A stretch of DNA of 64,000 bases from an uncultured Dorea sp. (GCA_948602995.1 CAPEBR010000009.1:60711-124710); one strand, 5' to 3'. Counted from the first letter of the stretch, positions 52,057 through 61,686 are shown. Numbers and translations are program-made. Notes: generated by a model from the letters alone, not told the origin.

Positions 52057-53322
52057 TTAGCGCGGACAGCTTCCATAATTAATCTTAATAAATAACCATT
52101 CCTGATTTTTCTTTTCCTGCTTCTTTGCAATCACGTCAAAATCATACTTTCTGCTGTATTGAAAGACCTTATACAGCCCAAGCCCTGTATGCTCTGCCTT
52201 TTTACTATAACCAGCCTTAAAAAACATGGACACATCCGTATAGCTGAAATTCTCTACCGGATTACCCACCTCAAGACTTAACACATCCTCTTCCTGACTC
52301 AGATAAAATTCTATCCCCTTGTGTTCATTTTCTAACACAGCTTCCATCGCATTATCCAGTAATATCCCCGCGATCTCCACGAGTATGTATTCGGGAATGC
52401 TGGTTATACTTCGTCTGATCTTTACAGAATATTCTATCCGGACTCCTGCCTCATCGGCCTCCTTAAACCTTCCATATAAAAATCCAGTGAGGGCAGGGCT
52501 GTGCTCATTCAGCAGACCATAAAACCGGTTATCTTCCATCAAAGCATCGCAATACTTGTCCTGTTCTGCAACCAGCTCATCATAAGTCTGTATTGAATAA
52601 TGCAGCGATTTTACTGCCTGAATATGATTATGGAAATCGTGCTGTCTTTCCCGTATTGTTTTAATCAATTCCTTAAATGACTCGCCATAGCAATTATGCA
52701 TCTGCAGCTCTACCTGCTTGATGCGGACCTTTTCTCTCTCCGCCTGCCAGCAGTAAGACAGAATACAGATCAGACTTCCAAATATTAATATGACCAAAAG
52801 TTCCTCTATTGAGATCATCAAAAACATCTTGTACCGAAAAGTCGAGAGAATTACAGCACCCCCGGAAATCACTATAATAAAAATATGGACTCCCCTTTTT
52901 CCGGTTGCCAGATCAAAAAGGAAATGAAGCTTTTGTTTTAAGAAAAACAGAAGAAGCATTACCATAATGTTCGTATAAATTCCTAATACATTTTCAGAAA
53001 AAAGCGGAATATGTAATACTAAAAACGGCAGATTCACCAACAGCTGTGCTATTCCCAAAAGCAGAATATATAATACATTTCCCAACAAAGCATCAGGCAT
53101 ACTGCTTCCAAATTCACTGACTGTATATACAAAAATCAAAAAATACATCAGAACATAACCAGCCATATCTGCATCATACTGGTTAATGAGTTCAAAAATA
53201 AGCACATCCGTACAGATCACCAGTACTGTACCCAGATTTATTTTCGGCTTCTTCCCCCAAAGATAGTGCAGACACAAGACAATATTAACAATCTCCAGAA
53301 GAACGTATATTCTTTCACACAT
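52057..53322 (-). CDS. agrC: AgrC-like GHKL sensor kinase
   Basis: A 421-residue kinase with six or seven N-terminal TM helices, the phospho-His in RERQHDFHNHIQAV near residue 235, N box LLDNAMEAVLE near 335 and C-terminal HTGLGLYKVF (G box). It resembles AgrC and is unlike the tandem kinases at 44-47 kb in sequence. Its start overlaps the end of agrA by eight bases. It faces agrBD on the opposite strand with a short gap; likely receptor of the CSLLYF-type peptide. Confidence 0.9.
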   Translation of the reverse strand: MCERIYVLLEIVNIVLCLHYLWGKKPKINLGTVLVICTDVLIFELINQYDADMAGYVLMYFLIFVYTVSEFGSSMPDALLGNVLYILLLGIAQLLVNLPFLVLHIPLFSENVLGIYTNIMVMLLLFFLKQKLHFLFDLATGKRGVHIFIIVISGGAVILSTFRYKMFLMISIEELLVILIFGSLICILSYCWQAEREKVRIKQVELQMHNCYGESFKELIKTIRERQHDFHNHIQAVKSLHYSIQTYDELVAEQDKYCDALMEDNRFYGLLNEHSPALTGFLYGRFKEADEAGVRIEYSVKIRRSITSIPEYILVEIAGILLDNAMEAVLENEHKGIEFYLSQEEDVLSLEVGNPVENFSYTDVSMFFKAGYSKKAEHTGLGLYKVFQYSRKYDFDVIAKKQEKKNQEWLFIKINYGSCPR

Positions 53323-54040
53323 CCATAAGCTCCTGGTAAACCTTTTTCTTATATACAGTTCCTATCCCAACCTGTTCCTTGCATTCTCTGAAACTGATAT
53401 AGCGGTTGACCATATCTACATTTTTAATGAACCTTTTATTGATAATCGTATTCCTGCTGCACTGCATAAAACCCTTCCGCTGCGTCAGAACAGCAAACTT
53501 CTTTATGGTCATATGCGGAATTTCAATTCTTTCATTTAGCAGTCTTATATACAGACTGTGGCTTTGTACTTCGGCATAAATGATTTCGTTAAGCTTCACC
53601 GCAATCAGAATACCATCCTTCGGAAAATATACATTTTCATCCTCCCGGACCCTGGGCTGATATCTCAGCGCATCCTTTACAAGCTCCACCACATTTTCCT
53701 TTGCAAAAGGCTTTTCTATATACCCAAAGCTATGCAGCTCCTTGTAAGCATACAGCCTGGGATCCTCCAGTCCTGTTATAAAAATAATCGGTGTAAACAA
53801 ATAATTTTCATCTTCCCGGACGCGTTTTGCAAAACGCATTCCTGAGGCATCCGTCACGGCTGTATCCAGTACAATATCAATGAGAAAAACATCAATATTC
53901 CTTAAAAAGGCTTCCCTGAGCGCTGACTCATAATCCCTTGCCAGGAAAACAGCAACCCCGCCTACATCCTCTTTTATCAGTTTTTCAAGCATCCTCAAGG
54001 TTGCTTCCTTGTCCTCGACTATTAATATATTCTTCTCCAT
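53315..54040 (-). CDS. agrA: AgrA-like LytTR response regulator
   Basis: A 241-residue regulator: receiver with VEDKEAT and phospho-Asp in VFLIDIVLDTAV near 57, Lys in YIEKPFAKEN near 107, then LytTR domain (EIIYAEVQSHSLYIRLLNER; FMQCSRNTIINKRFI). It should activate the agr promoter and other targets when AgrC senses the peptide. Confidence 0.92.
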   Translation of the reverse strand: MEKNILIVEDKEATLRMLEKLIKEDVGGVAVFLARDYESALREAFLRNIDVFLIDIVLDTAVTDASGMRFAKRVREDENYLFTPIIFITGLEDPRLYAYKELHSFGYIEKPFAKENVVELVKDALRYQPRVREDENVYFPKDGILIAVKLNEIIYAEVQSHSLYIRLLNERIEIPHMTIKKFAVLTQRKGFMQCSRNTIINKRFIKNVDMVNRYISFRECKEQVGIGTVYKKKVYQELMDV

Positions 54041-54069
54041 TGTATACTTTCACCCATATATGCCCCATC

Positions 54070-54150
54070 TTATACTCACGACCAATGAAACCTGCCGTGA
54101 GTATCGCAAAAGCCGCAGCCGCAAAGCGGCATACTTCCTTATGTGACGCC
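54070..54150. repeat. interspersed repeat family S, copy 2
   Basis: TTATACTCACGACCAATG...CCGTGAGTATCGC then AAAGCCGCAGCCGCAAAGCG, closely matching 17244-17330. It lies between agrA and the next XRE gene and overlaps the end of the latter. Confidence 0.7.
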
Positions 54151-54849
54151 CTGTCTATTTTCACATTTTCCAATCAGACATACAGCATCCTTTAATACTG
54201 CTTCCAGTTCCTCCCTGACATCCTCTGTGAATCTATTCCAGATTTTATTTGTCTCATTTGCATAGAACCGTTCCACATCTAGAAATATCAACGGCGAATA
54301 CCCAAACTCAGTATATAAGGTATTCATAATCTCTGCGTCCGGCTTTGCTCCCCCGTTTTCGATTCTTCCATAGCGCTTGATGTTAATATCCAGCCGCCCC
54401 GCCATCTTCTCCTGCGAAATTCCCTCCAGCCTTCTGATATTTTTCCATACCGCAGGTTCCTCCAGCTCTATTTCTGCCAGTCTCAGGCTCCGGTAAGACC
54501 TTCCGTCCAGCTCATATCCCCTCACCTGACTTAACTCAATCCCCTGCCAGAGTAGCCACACAATTATTTTATACAGTGACTTCCTGCTTCTGGCAGATCT
54601 GCACCGGTTAATGTAGAGCTCAATCTCCCCATATACCTGTCTCTCCCCTGTGAGCAGATAAGACACATCACCGCCATGTTTTCCGAAATTCTCTAATCCC
54701 TGAAAAGAGATAATTTTACTGCCAGCCTCTATTTTACTGTAATGACTCTGTGTAATTCCAAATTGTCTGCTCATCTCCTCCTGAGTCTTATCTAAAGATC
54801 TTCTGTATGACAATAAGCGGTCAAGAATATCACAATAATTCCGGTTCAT
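54139..54849 (-). CDS. regulator with two XRE helix-turn-helix domains
   Basis: A 236-residue protein. First HTH_XRE near residues 8-60 (TQEEMSRQFGITQSHYSKIEAG), second near 130-185 (ISQEKMAGRLDINIKRYGRIENG), linked by a helical segment. Two domains in one chain may bind a bipartite operator. ATG 54849 is chosen over the ATG three codons earlier that abuts GGAGA. It is located between the agr regulator and the GH32 operon; the target is unknown. Confidence 0.82.
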   Translation of the reverse strand: MNRNYCDILDRLLSYRRSLDKTQEEMSRQFGITQSHYSKIEAGSKIISFQGLENFGKHGGDVSYLLTGERQVYGEIELYINRCRSARSRKSLYKIIVWLLWQGIELSQVRGYELDGRSYRSLRLAEIELEEPAVWKNIRRLEGISQEKMAGRLDINIKRYGRIENGGAKPDAEIMNTLYTEFGYSPLIFLDVERFYANETNKIWNRFTEDVREELEAVLKDAVCLIGKCENRQGVT

Positions 54850-54956
54850 ATACAACATTCTCCAGTACTTTTTACAAACTACAATCGTACCCTTACATTT
54901 TAGAATGTTTCGAATGTCATATTTTATCCCAATTGTGAATATTCAAAAGAAAAAGC

Positions 54957-55000
54957 GAATTGGGGACGGGGCATTTTTAAAAATGCCCCGTCCCCAATTC
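54957..55000. repeat. palindromic repeat family C, copy 8 (inside the GH32 3' end)
   Basis: Perfect 44-base palindrome, GAATTGGGGACGGGGCATTT and complement. The GH32 stop codon lies in its centre, so the repeat encodes the last residues ELGTGHF. Confidence 0.92.
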
Positions 55001-56473
55001 ATACTTTACAACATCTATCTTCGATGTTCCATCTGCAAAAAATGAGATTCCGTCTGCCTCCTGATCGGTATACATGGTAGCCGACAGAACCTGCTCCCCG
55101 TCATTTACAAAGACCTCCACGCTGAAACGATCCAGAATAATCCTCAGCTTCAATTCTCCATCCACATGATTTACCAGGCTGCGCCTCTGATGAATAATGG
55201 CTCTTCTGGAACCTGAGAACTTCCGGTCCACCTTCAGGATGGATTCTCTTGGCCGAAAACTTAGAGAAGTCCAGTATCTGTCATTCAAGGCGAAACGAAC
55301 CGCGAACTTCTGATACAGCTCTTCTCCATCTGCCGGGCGGATGGTAAGTTCCATGTCCACTCTTCTGCCCTTCATCCCGTCCAGCTCTACCAGCCCCGAA
55401 ACCGTCACATCCGTATACTCTACCTTATTGCACCGCATTGCATCCAGTTCCCTGACAGGCCTCTGGTACAGTCTTCCATTCTTCACCGACAGTTCCCTTG
55501 GGAGGCTCATCTGCCCGAACCACGGTTCTTCCGGAGAGCGTATGCCGCAGGCATCCCAGTTCTGCATCCAGCCGATCATGATCCGGCGTCCATCTGGAGT
55601 TAATACCGTCTGAGTCGCATAAAAATCAATCCCGTAGTCAATAGACTGGTTATACATCTCCTTGAATGTACCGGCTTCTTCATCATAATCACCGATCAGG
55701 CAGAGTGTTCCGTTCCCGTTGTGATATTCAAACCCTTCCGGGAGCATATCCTGGGGGCTTGTAAGCAGCACCCATTTCCCATCCAGTTCAAAGAAATCCG
55801 GGCATTCCCACATCTTCCCGAACCGGTCATGATTAGAAACCAGTACACTCTTAAAATTCCAGTGAAATCCATCCGCGCTTGTATACAGCAATATCTGCCC
55901 GCTGCCGTCTGCCGGACGGCTTCCTACAACACAGGCATACGTTCCGTCAGGCTGCTTCCACATCTTAGGATCACGGAAATCGTACCTGCTGCTGCCTTCC
56001 GGAATATCCTGTTCATCCAGAACCGGGTTCTGCTCATATTTCTCATAATCAATCCCGTCTCCTATGGCAATGCACTGTGTCTGTACTTCTCTGTAAACAT
56101 CTCGTCCCTGGTGTTCCTTTAACACACCGGTATACATCAGCAGATGCCTTCCGTCCGGCAGTACCACCGCACTACCGGAGAAACACCCGTCCCTGTCATA
56201 GGCCTCATCCGGCGCAAGGGCACACGGAAGATATTCCCAGTGGAGAAGGTCGCTGCTAACCGCATGACCCCAATGCATAGGCCCCCATTTTGACTCATAG
56301 GGATAATACTGATAAAACAAATGGTACTGGCCTTTATAATAGCAAAAGCCGTTGGGGTCATTCATCCAGCCCGCACGTGGAGTCAGGTGGAAATCGGGAC
56401 GCTCCTCTTTACTGATTAATTTTTCAGAAGCCTCTTCATATTTTCTCGCTTCACGTAATGTCTGACTTGTCAT
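54977..56473 (-). CDS. GH32 beta-fructofuranosidase (sucrose-6-phosphate hydrolase type)
   Basis: A 498-residue cytosolic GH32 enzyme. Nucleophile Asp in WMNDPNGFCYYKG near residue 37, transition-state stabiliser in FRDPKMW near 165, acid/base Glu in WECPDFFELDG near 220, and C-terminal beta-sandwich (IIHQRRSLVNHVDGELKLRI). It cleaves sucrose, sucrose-6-phosphate or short fructans. ATG 56473 follows AGGAAG by eight bases. It is the last gene of an operon with a binding protein and two CUT1 permeases, so the imported substrate is likely a fructoside. Its final residues come from a palindromic repeat. Confidence 0.94.
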   Translation of the reverse strand: MTSQTLREARKYEEASEKLISKEERPDFHLTPRAGWMNDPNGFCYYKGQYHLFYQYYPYESKWGPMHWGHAVSSDLLHWEYLPCALAPDEAYDRDGCFSGSAVVLPDGRHLLMYTGVLKEHQGRDVYREVQTQCIAIGDGIDYEKYEQNPVLDEQDIPEGSSRYDFRDPKMWKQPDGTYACVVGSRPADGSGQILLYTSADGFHWNFKSVLVSNHDRFGKMWECPDFFELDGKWVLLTSPQDMLPEGFEYHNGNGTLCLIGDYDEEAGTFKEMYNQSIDYGIDFYATQTVLTPDGRRIMIGWMQNWDACGIRSPEEPWFGQMSLPRELSVKNGRLYQRPVRELDAMRCNKVEYTDVTVSGLVELDGMKGRRVDMELTIRPADGEELYQKFAVRFALNDRYWTSLSFRPRESILKVDRKFSGSRRAIIHQRRSLVNHVDGELKLRIILDRFSVEVFVNDGEQVLSATMYTDQEADGISFFADGTSKIDVVKYELGTGHF

Positions 56474-56520
56474 AAATATTTCTTCCTTTCCTAATATACC
56501 GATGTGCCCGCTCATGTCAA

Positions 56521-58260
56521 TTATTCTGAATCCGCCATCTGCGCATTATACAAATCCAGATACTTCTGGAACAGCTCCAAATATTCACTCAGTCCATACG
56601 CCTCCAGTTTATCCAGATATTTCTCCCAATCCGAATCCGCGAAACCATTCATAATCCAGTCTGCTTTCTTTGCCTTGATCTCCTTGTGGATATCTGCCTG
56701 CAGATTCGAGAACTTCTCGGTATCCTCCCGGCTCATGAAGATATTCGGGTAGACATATTCGGTATGCATATCCGGCGTATAACATTCTTTGATCCAGTCC
56801 AGACGATACTGGGCGTCATCTGGACATGTCACATACACGTCATAATATTCATCCAAGATAGCAAGCGGTCCGCCTACAGCTTCCGCTTCCCTTACCTCTA
56901 CCGGAGACGCATCGCCAAGCGGCGCATGCTTTAACATATCTTCTCCGTCCGCATTCCTGCCCATCTCAAAGATATCAAAATCATCGTCCTCACCATACGT
57001 TCCCCAGTTATTCTGCGGAGACTGGATCGGTACATACATCTGATCCAGCCACGCACATATCAGCGCCGGATTCTCCGCCACAGAAGTTACCACACAGCGT
57101 CCGCGGTCGAATCCGCTGGTAAAGGATCCGTTCTGCGGCGTAATGTTCCGGGTATCCGCCGTCAGCGCCGGAAGCGGAACCCAATCCTTCAGATTGTCGA
57201 CATTTCCCACATCCCAACTAAAACATACGCCGTAACGCCCGGACTTTCCCTTTGAAACGTAGGTAGACCATTCCTGGGTAAATGCTTCCAGAGCGATCAG
57301 ATCCTCTTCATACAACTTATGCAGCCACTCGATTCCCTTTTTATACCCTTCCTGCGTGGCGCTGCAGATCACCTTCTTCTCATCCGTAACCACAATATGC
57401 CTGCCGTTATTCTTGTCCTTATCAACTTCTCCATAGCCTTCTCCGAAACCATTGATCAGGATCGACGGATCCTGGTCTCCGTCATTGATAATACAGGACA
57501 TCGGAATAATGCTTCCCTCAATCCCAAATTCTTCCTGAATCTCCGATGCATGATCCCTGAACTGAATCAGGACTTCTTCGAATTCATCTACCGTCTCCGG
57601 AATCTCCAGATCCAGAAAATCCAGCCATTTCTTATTAATAAAACTCATTCCCCCGACAGTCTGGATGGCGGTCTTGCCGGAGCCAAGCTGCTCGATCCAG
57701 GGCAATGCCCAGATGTGCCCGTTTACATCCGTACACATAGTCCGATATTCTGGATATTTATCAAATACAGACTTCAGATTCGGCATGTAGGCGTCAATAT
57801 ATTCTTCCAACGGTATGATTGCTCCATAATCTGCATATTTCAGCAGGTTGCTGTCTGTAAATCCTGCTGAGAATATAAAATCCGTCAACTTATTCGGATC
57901 CGACATATTCAGAGAAATCTTGTCCGCCCACTGGTCGGACTGTATCGCTGTCCAGTCAATCTCCACATTCGTCTGTTCCTGAAGCCGTTTAAAGATCGTC
58001 CGGTTATTCGGCTCTGACTCTGTGTTTGGCGGATAACTGATCATACCCGTCAGCGTTGTCTTTTCCTTCAAAGGAAACTGCAGCGTTGCCTCATCCACCG
58101 GACGGAAGGTTCCGTCATTGATCTTTTTCTTCCCTGCACAGCCCACAAGGGAAACCGCCATGCATACGATCAGAGCCGCCGCCACGATTCGCTTTCCATA
58201 CCCGCGTCCGGACTTATGACCGGACCTGTTATCATATCTGTTACCAAACTTATTTCTCAT
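56521..58260 (-). CDS. extracellular solute-binding lipoprotein (CUT1, LplA-like)
   Basis: A 579-residue lipoprotein with signal peptide and lipobox SLVGC (Cys41). It has the length and motifs of LplA-like large binding proteins (LTDFIFSAGF; ALPWIEQLGSGK; GGMSFINKKWLD). With permeases upstream and GH32 downstream it probably binds fructose-containing oligosaccharides. Its ATPase is not in the window; Firmicutes often share one MsmX-type ATPase among several such transporters. Confidence 0.92.
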   Translation of the reverse strand: MRNKFGNRYDNRSGHKSGRGYGKRIVAAALIVCMAVSLVGCAGKKKINDGTFRPVDEATLQFPLKEKTTLTGMISYPPNTESEPNNRTIFKRLQEQTNVEIDWTAIQSDQWADKISLNMSDPNKLTDFIFSAGFTDSNLLKYADYGAIIPLEEYIDAYMPNLKSVFDKYPEYRTMCTDVNGHIWALPWIEQLGSGKTAIQTVGGMSFINKKWLDFLDLEIPETVDEFEEVLIQFRDHASEIQEEFGIEGSIIPMSCIINDGDQDPSILINGFGEGYGEVDKDKNNGRHIVVTDEKKVICSATQEGYKKGIEWLHKLYEEDLIALEAFTQEWSTYVSKGKSGRYGVCFSWDVGNVDNLKDWVPLPALTADTRNITPQNGSFTSGFDRGRCVVTSVAENPALICAWLDQMYVPIQSPQNNWGTYGEDDDFDIFEMGRNADGEDMLKHAPLGDASPVEVREAEAVGGPLAILDEYYDVYVTCPDDAQYRLDWIKECYTPDMHTEYVYPNIFMSREDTEKFSNLQADIHKEIKAKKADWIMNGFADSDWEKYLDKLEAYGLSEYLELFQKYLDLYNAQMADSE

Positions 58261-58315
58261 TGTCTGCCTCCTTCTCTCTGTTACCGTCTGTAACCATTGC
58301 AGTAACCACTCCTGC

Positions 58316-59215
58316 CTATCCCTTTACAGCGCCTGCCATGATTCCGCTGTCAAAATATTTCTGGAAGAACGGATACATGATCAGAAGCGGTAAACTGGAA
58401 ATAATAATGGTTGCATATTTCAGAAGCTCTGCCAGCTGTGCACGCGCCGCTGTACTCTGCATGTCCGCAATCATGCCGGATTCCGGCTGATTCTGAATCA
58501 ATATGGAACGCAGAACAAGCTGCAGCGGCTGTCTTGCAGAATCATTCAGGTAGATCATGGCGTCAAAGTAACTGTTCCACATGGCAACGAACTGCCACAG
58601 TACAAGCACAGCAATCACAGGAGTACATACCGGAAGCAGAATCTTGAAGAAAAATGTCAGCTCGCTTGCCCCGTCTACGTCTGCTGCCTCACGAAGCTCC
58701 TGGGGGATTCCTCTGTAATAGGTTCTTGCAATAGTCATGTTCCATACGCTGAAAGCTCCCGGAAGAATCACTGCCCACATGCTGTCCACAAGTCCAAGAT
58801 TACTAACTACCAAATAGGTAGGAATCAGGCCGCCGCCAAAAAACATGGTTATCATAAAGATGACATTGAAAAAGCCTTTTCCTCTAAAGTCTGCCCTTGA
58901 AAGCGGATAAGCCGCCAAAAGCGTTATAACCACAGAAACAACTGTAAACAATACAGAATAAATGATTGCATTTTTAAATCCAATCCAGATCTGGCTGTTG
59001 GTCATAACACGTTCATAAGCGGTTACCGTCCATTTGCTAAAATCAAAGGTAATTCCTTTATTCTGCAAAATGATGGGATCCATGAAGGATGCAACAACAA
59101 TATATATCATCGGGACAATAATTGCAACCACAAATAATCCCAGCAGTATGTATCCGATTGCCAGCAGCACCTTATCCTGTCCTGAATATCTTGTAAATCC
59201 TTTTTTCTTTTTCAT
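58316..59215 (-). CDS. CUT1 sugar ABC permease (LplC/MalG-like)
   Basis: A 299-residue permease with six TM helices and the conserved EAA loop ELREAADVDGASELTFFFKILLP near residue 185. AGGAGGT precedes ATG 59215; the GTG three codons earlier adjoins the site. It partners the LplB-like permease 15 bases upstream. Confidence 0.93.
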   Translation of the reverse strand: MKKKKGFTRYSGQDKVLLAIGYILLGLFVVAIIVPMIYIVVASFMDPIILQNKGITFDFSKWTVTAYERVMTNSQIWIGFKNAIIYSVLFTVVSVVITLLAAYPLSRADFRGKGFFNVIFMITMFFGGGLIPTYLVVSNLGLVDSMWAVILPGAFSVWNMTIARTYYRGIPQELREAADVDGASELTFFFKILLPVCTPVIAVLVLWQFVAMWNSYFDAMIYLNDSARQPLQLVLRSILIQNQPESGMIADMQSTAARAQLAELLKYATIIISSLPLLIMYPFFQKYFDSGIMAGAVKG

Positions 59216-59230
59216 CGCGCGCACACCTCC

Positions 59231-60181
59231 TTAGATTCCCTGTCCGTCATTCATCTTCGCCACGATTTTATTTACAACAAGCAGAAGGATAACATTAATG
59301 ACCGTATTAAACAGGCCTACTGCGGTTGAAAAACTGTAATCACCGTCGATCAGACCTTTTCTATATACATAAGTTGCGATGATCTCTGATGCAGGAAGGT
59401 TTAAATCTGTCTGAAGGGCATAGGCTTTCTCAAAGCCAATACTCATAATATTTCCTGCCTGGAGAATGAACTGGATCACAACCATATCTTTGATGGCCGG
59501 CCATTCCACCGCCCGGATCTGCTGTAAGATATTTGCACCGTCCATAACTGCAGCCTCACGAAGCTCCTGGCTCGCATTGGACAGGGACGCCGTATACATA
59601 ATCGAGGCCCATCCTGCCCCCTGCCATATACCGCTGATAATATAAATAGAACGGAATGCCTCCGGCATGGTCATGAAATTAATGTCCGTTCCCATCAGCA
59701 GGTTTACAGGTCCTGTCACGGAAAGAAAAATCCGCACGATACCGCAGAGTACAATGACTGATACAAAATTCGGAAGATAGAGTACCAGCTGTATCTTCTT
59801 CTTGATACCTGCACTCTGAATCCGGTTCAGCAAAAGCGCCAGTATAATCGGAACCGGAAATCCCCACAGCAGGCTGTACACACTCAGCTTCAATGTATTG
59901 ATCAGATATCTCATAAAGTCAGGGGATGACAAAAACCTTGTAAAATGCTTAAGGCCCACCCATTCGCTTCCAGATACCCCCTTAAAAGGATTGTAGTCCT
60001 GGAACGCAATCAGGATACCGCTCATAGGCGCATACTTAAAAATCAGAGTCAGCAGTAATGCCGGCATCATGAAGATCAGATAGAGCTGCCAGTGCTGTCT
60101 GATATATACCAGCGCATTATGAAATCCTGTATCCTTACTTCCTTGTCTTCCATTTAAAACAGTTTTTGAATTCGTTGTCAT
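59231..60181 (-). CDS. CUT1 sugar ABC permease (LplB-like)
   Basis: A 316-residue permease with six TM helices and the EAA loop SQELREAAVMDGANILQQIR near 205. ATG 60181 follows GGAGG by six bases; codons upstream of it in the same frame are charged non-membrane sequence. First gene of the operon, with a near-consensus promoter at 60319-60347. Confidence 0.92.
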   Translation of the reverse strand: MTTNSKTVLNGRQGSKDTGFHNALVYIRQHWQLYLIFMMPALLLTLIFKYAPMSGILIAFQDYNPFKGVSGSEWVGLKHFTRFLSSPDFMRYLINTLKLSVYSLLWGFPVPIILALLLNRIQSAGIKKKIQLVLYLPNFVSVIVLCGIVRIFLSVTGPVNLLMGTDINFMTMPEAFRSIYIISGIWQGAGWASIMYTASLSNASQELREAAVMDGANILQQIRAVEWPAIKDMVVIQFILQAGNIMSIGFEKAYALQTDLNLPASEIIATYVYRKGLIDGDYSFSTAVGLFNTVINVILLLVVNKIVAKMNDGQGI

Positions 60182-60318
60182 AGCTTCCTCCTTTCTTTCA
60201 AATCCCTCCATGTCCTGCACATCTTTTCTCTCATGTCCTTCCTCAATCTCCTTTCTCTTTTTTAATTTGTGCATTTGTAAAATTATTATTTTACATTAGT
60301 TCGAGATTTGTTATTATA

Positions 60319-60347
60319 TTTATATCATTTATTTTACATTTAGTCAA
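60319..60347 (-). promoter_or_regulatory. promoter of the transporter-GH32 operon
   Basis: -35 TTGACT (60347-60342), 17-base spacer containing a TTTTACATT operator copy, -10 TATAAA (60324-60319), on the minus strand. Confidence 0.7.
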
Positions 60348-60482
60348 CACTATATTTTACATTTTGTACATTTTTATTTTTACATTTCTGTTTTCATATA
60401 CACCTTGAATAAAGAATGGCCGATTTTTTTTAAATATGATTATTGTAAAAAATTATTTCCTCAAAAAATTACGTTTTTACAT

Positions 60483-60511
60483 TTGACACATATTAATTTG
60501 TGCATTATAAT
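60483..60511 (+). promoter_or_regulatory. promoter of the LacI-YesL operon
   Basis: -35 TTGACA (60483-60488), 17 bases, -10 TATAAT (60506-60511): full consensus. A TTTTACATT copy (60475-60483) abuts the -35 box, consistent with autoregulation. Confidence 0.8.
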
Positions 60512-60573
60512 AAAAGCAGAACAAATTCAACACAATATTTGCAAGAAATTCCCTATAAAAAGGAGGAATATAT

Positions 60574-61644
60574 ATGGGCACCAGAGTTACAATCCAGGAT
60601 ATTGCCGATGAGCTTGGCATTTCCCGCAACACCGTCTCAAAGGCGATCAACAACACCGGCATCCTTGCTGATGCCACCAGAGAAAAAGTATTAAAAAAGG
60701 CAATGGAGATGGGCTACAAACAGTTTTCCTATGTAACAGCCGTCAGATCCGGAAGCTCCGTACTTGCCATTCCCACGCCAAAGGCAAACACTGAAATCGC
60801 GGTATTTCTTACGAACTTCGTAGGAGGAAGCCATTTTGCAATTGTCATGTTAGATAAATTTCAAAAGGAGCTTGCCAGCCTGGGATACAGTCTCACCCTG
60901 CACAGAGTCCTTACGGAAGAACAGGAAAGGCTGGAACTTCCCGCCTCTTTTTCCCGCGAACGGACTGCCGGCATCCTCTGTATCGAGATGTTTCATTATG
61001 AATATGATAAGATGCTCTGCAGCCTGGGCCTGCCCGTCTTATTTGCAGACTCACCGGTAACTCTAATGAAGGAACCGTTAGAAGCAGACCTGCTATGCAT
61101 GGATAATCAATCCGGGATTTATTCATTTGTAAAGGAAATGACCCGGCGTGGGAAAACGAAGATCGGCTTTATAGGAGAATACATGCACTGCCGCTCCTTC
61201 TTTGAACGATATACGGCTTACCGGAATGCTATGCATCTGGCGGGGCTCTCCTGTCCGGATGAATATTGTATCGCACAGAATAAGGAAGGAATCCGCCACC
61301 CCTCCTCAGAAGACTACCAGGAATATCTGACCGGATGCTTTCAGAGCCTGTCCCGTCTGCCAGAGGTCTTCATATGCGCTAATGATTTTGTCGCCCTGGA
61401 CGCCCTGCAGGCATTAAAAAAATCCGGCTATTCCGTTCCGGATGATGTATGGCTGTGTGGATTTGACGATTCTCCCGAATCAAAAATTGTCACGCCCTCC
61501 CTCACCACCATCCATATACACAGCCAGATCATGGGATTTTCTGCCGTGAACCTGTTAATGTCCCGTATCAGCGAACCCTCGCTGAATTACCGCACCCTGC
61601 ATACGGAAACAAATCTGATCTACCGGGAATCTACCGGAGATTAG
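60574..61644 (+). CDS. LacI-family regulator of the fructoside operon
   Basis: A 356-residue regulator: HTH TIQDIADELGISRNTVSKAI at residues 6-25, hinge, and sugar-binding fold ending in CGFDDSPESKIVTPSLTTI. AAGGAGG precedes ATG. Divergent from the CUT1/GH32 operon. The repeated motif TTTTACATT between them is the likely operator. Confidence 0.93.
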   Translation: MGTRVTIQDIADELGISRNTVSKAINNTGILADATREKVLKKAMEMGYKQFSYVTAVRSGSSVLAIPTPKANTEIAVFLTNFVGGSHFAIVMLDKFQKELASLGYSLTLHRVLTEEQERLELPASFSRERTAGILCIEMFHYEYDKMLCSLGLPVLFADSPVTLMKEPLEADLLCMDNQSGIYSFVKEMTRRGKTKIGFIGEYMHCRSFFERYTAYRNAMHLAGLSCPDEYCIAQNKEGIRHPSSEDYQEYLTGCFQSLSRLPEVFICANDFVALDALQALKKSGYSVPDDVWLCGFDDSPESKIVTPSLTTIHIHSQIMGFSAVNLLMSRISEPSLNYRTLHTETNLIYRESTGD

Positions 61645-61686
61645 GCATGGACACTTACTATCAATGATTTCAGGAGGATAAATACT

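Larger units (their letters stand above)
60182..60573. other. divergent regulatory region with repeated TTTTACATT motif
   Basis: A 392-base AT-rich gap between the transporter operon and the LacI gene. Five TTTTACATT copies start at 60289, 60332, 60355, 60378 and 60475, three of them 23 bases apart. A palindrome with TGTAAAAT arms and a TATT spacer lies at 60276-60295. It also has near-perfect promoters on both strands, each overlapped by a copy. This is the layout of an operator cluster for the adjacent LacI-type regulator. Confidence 0.7.
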
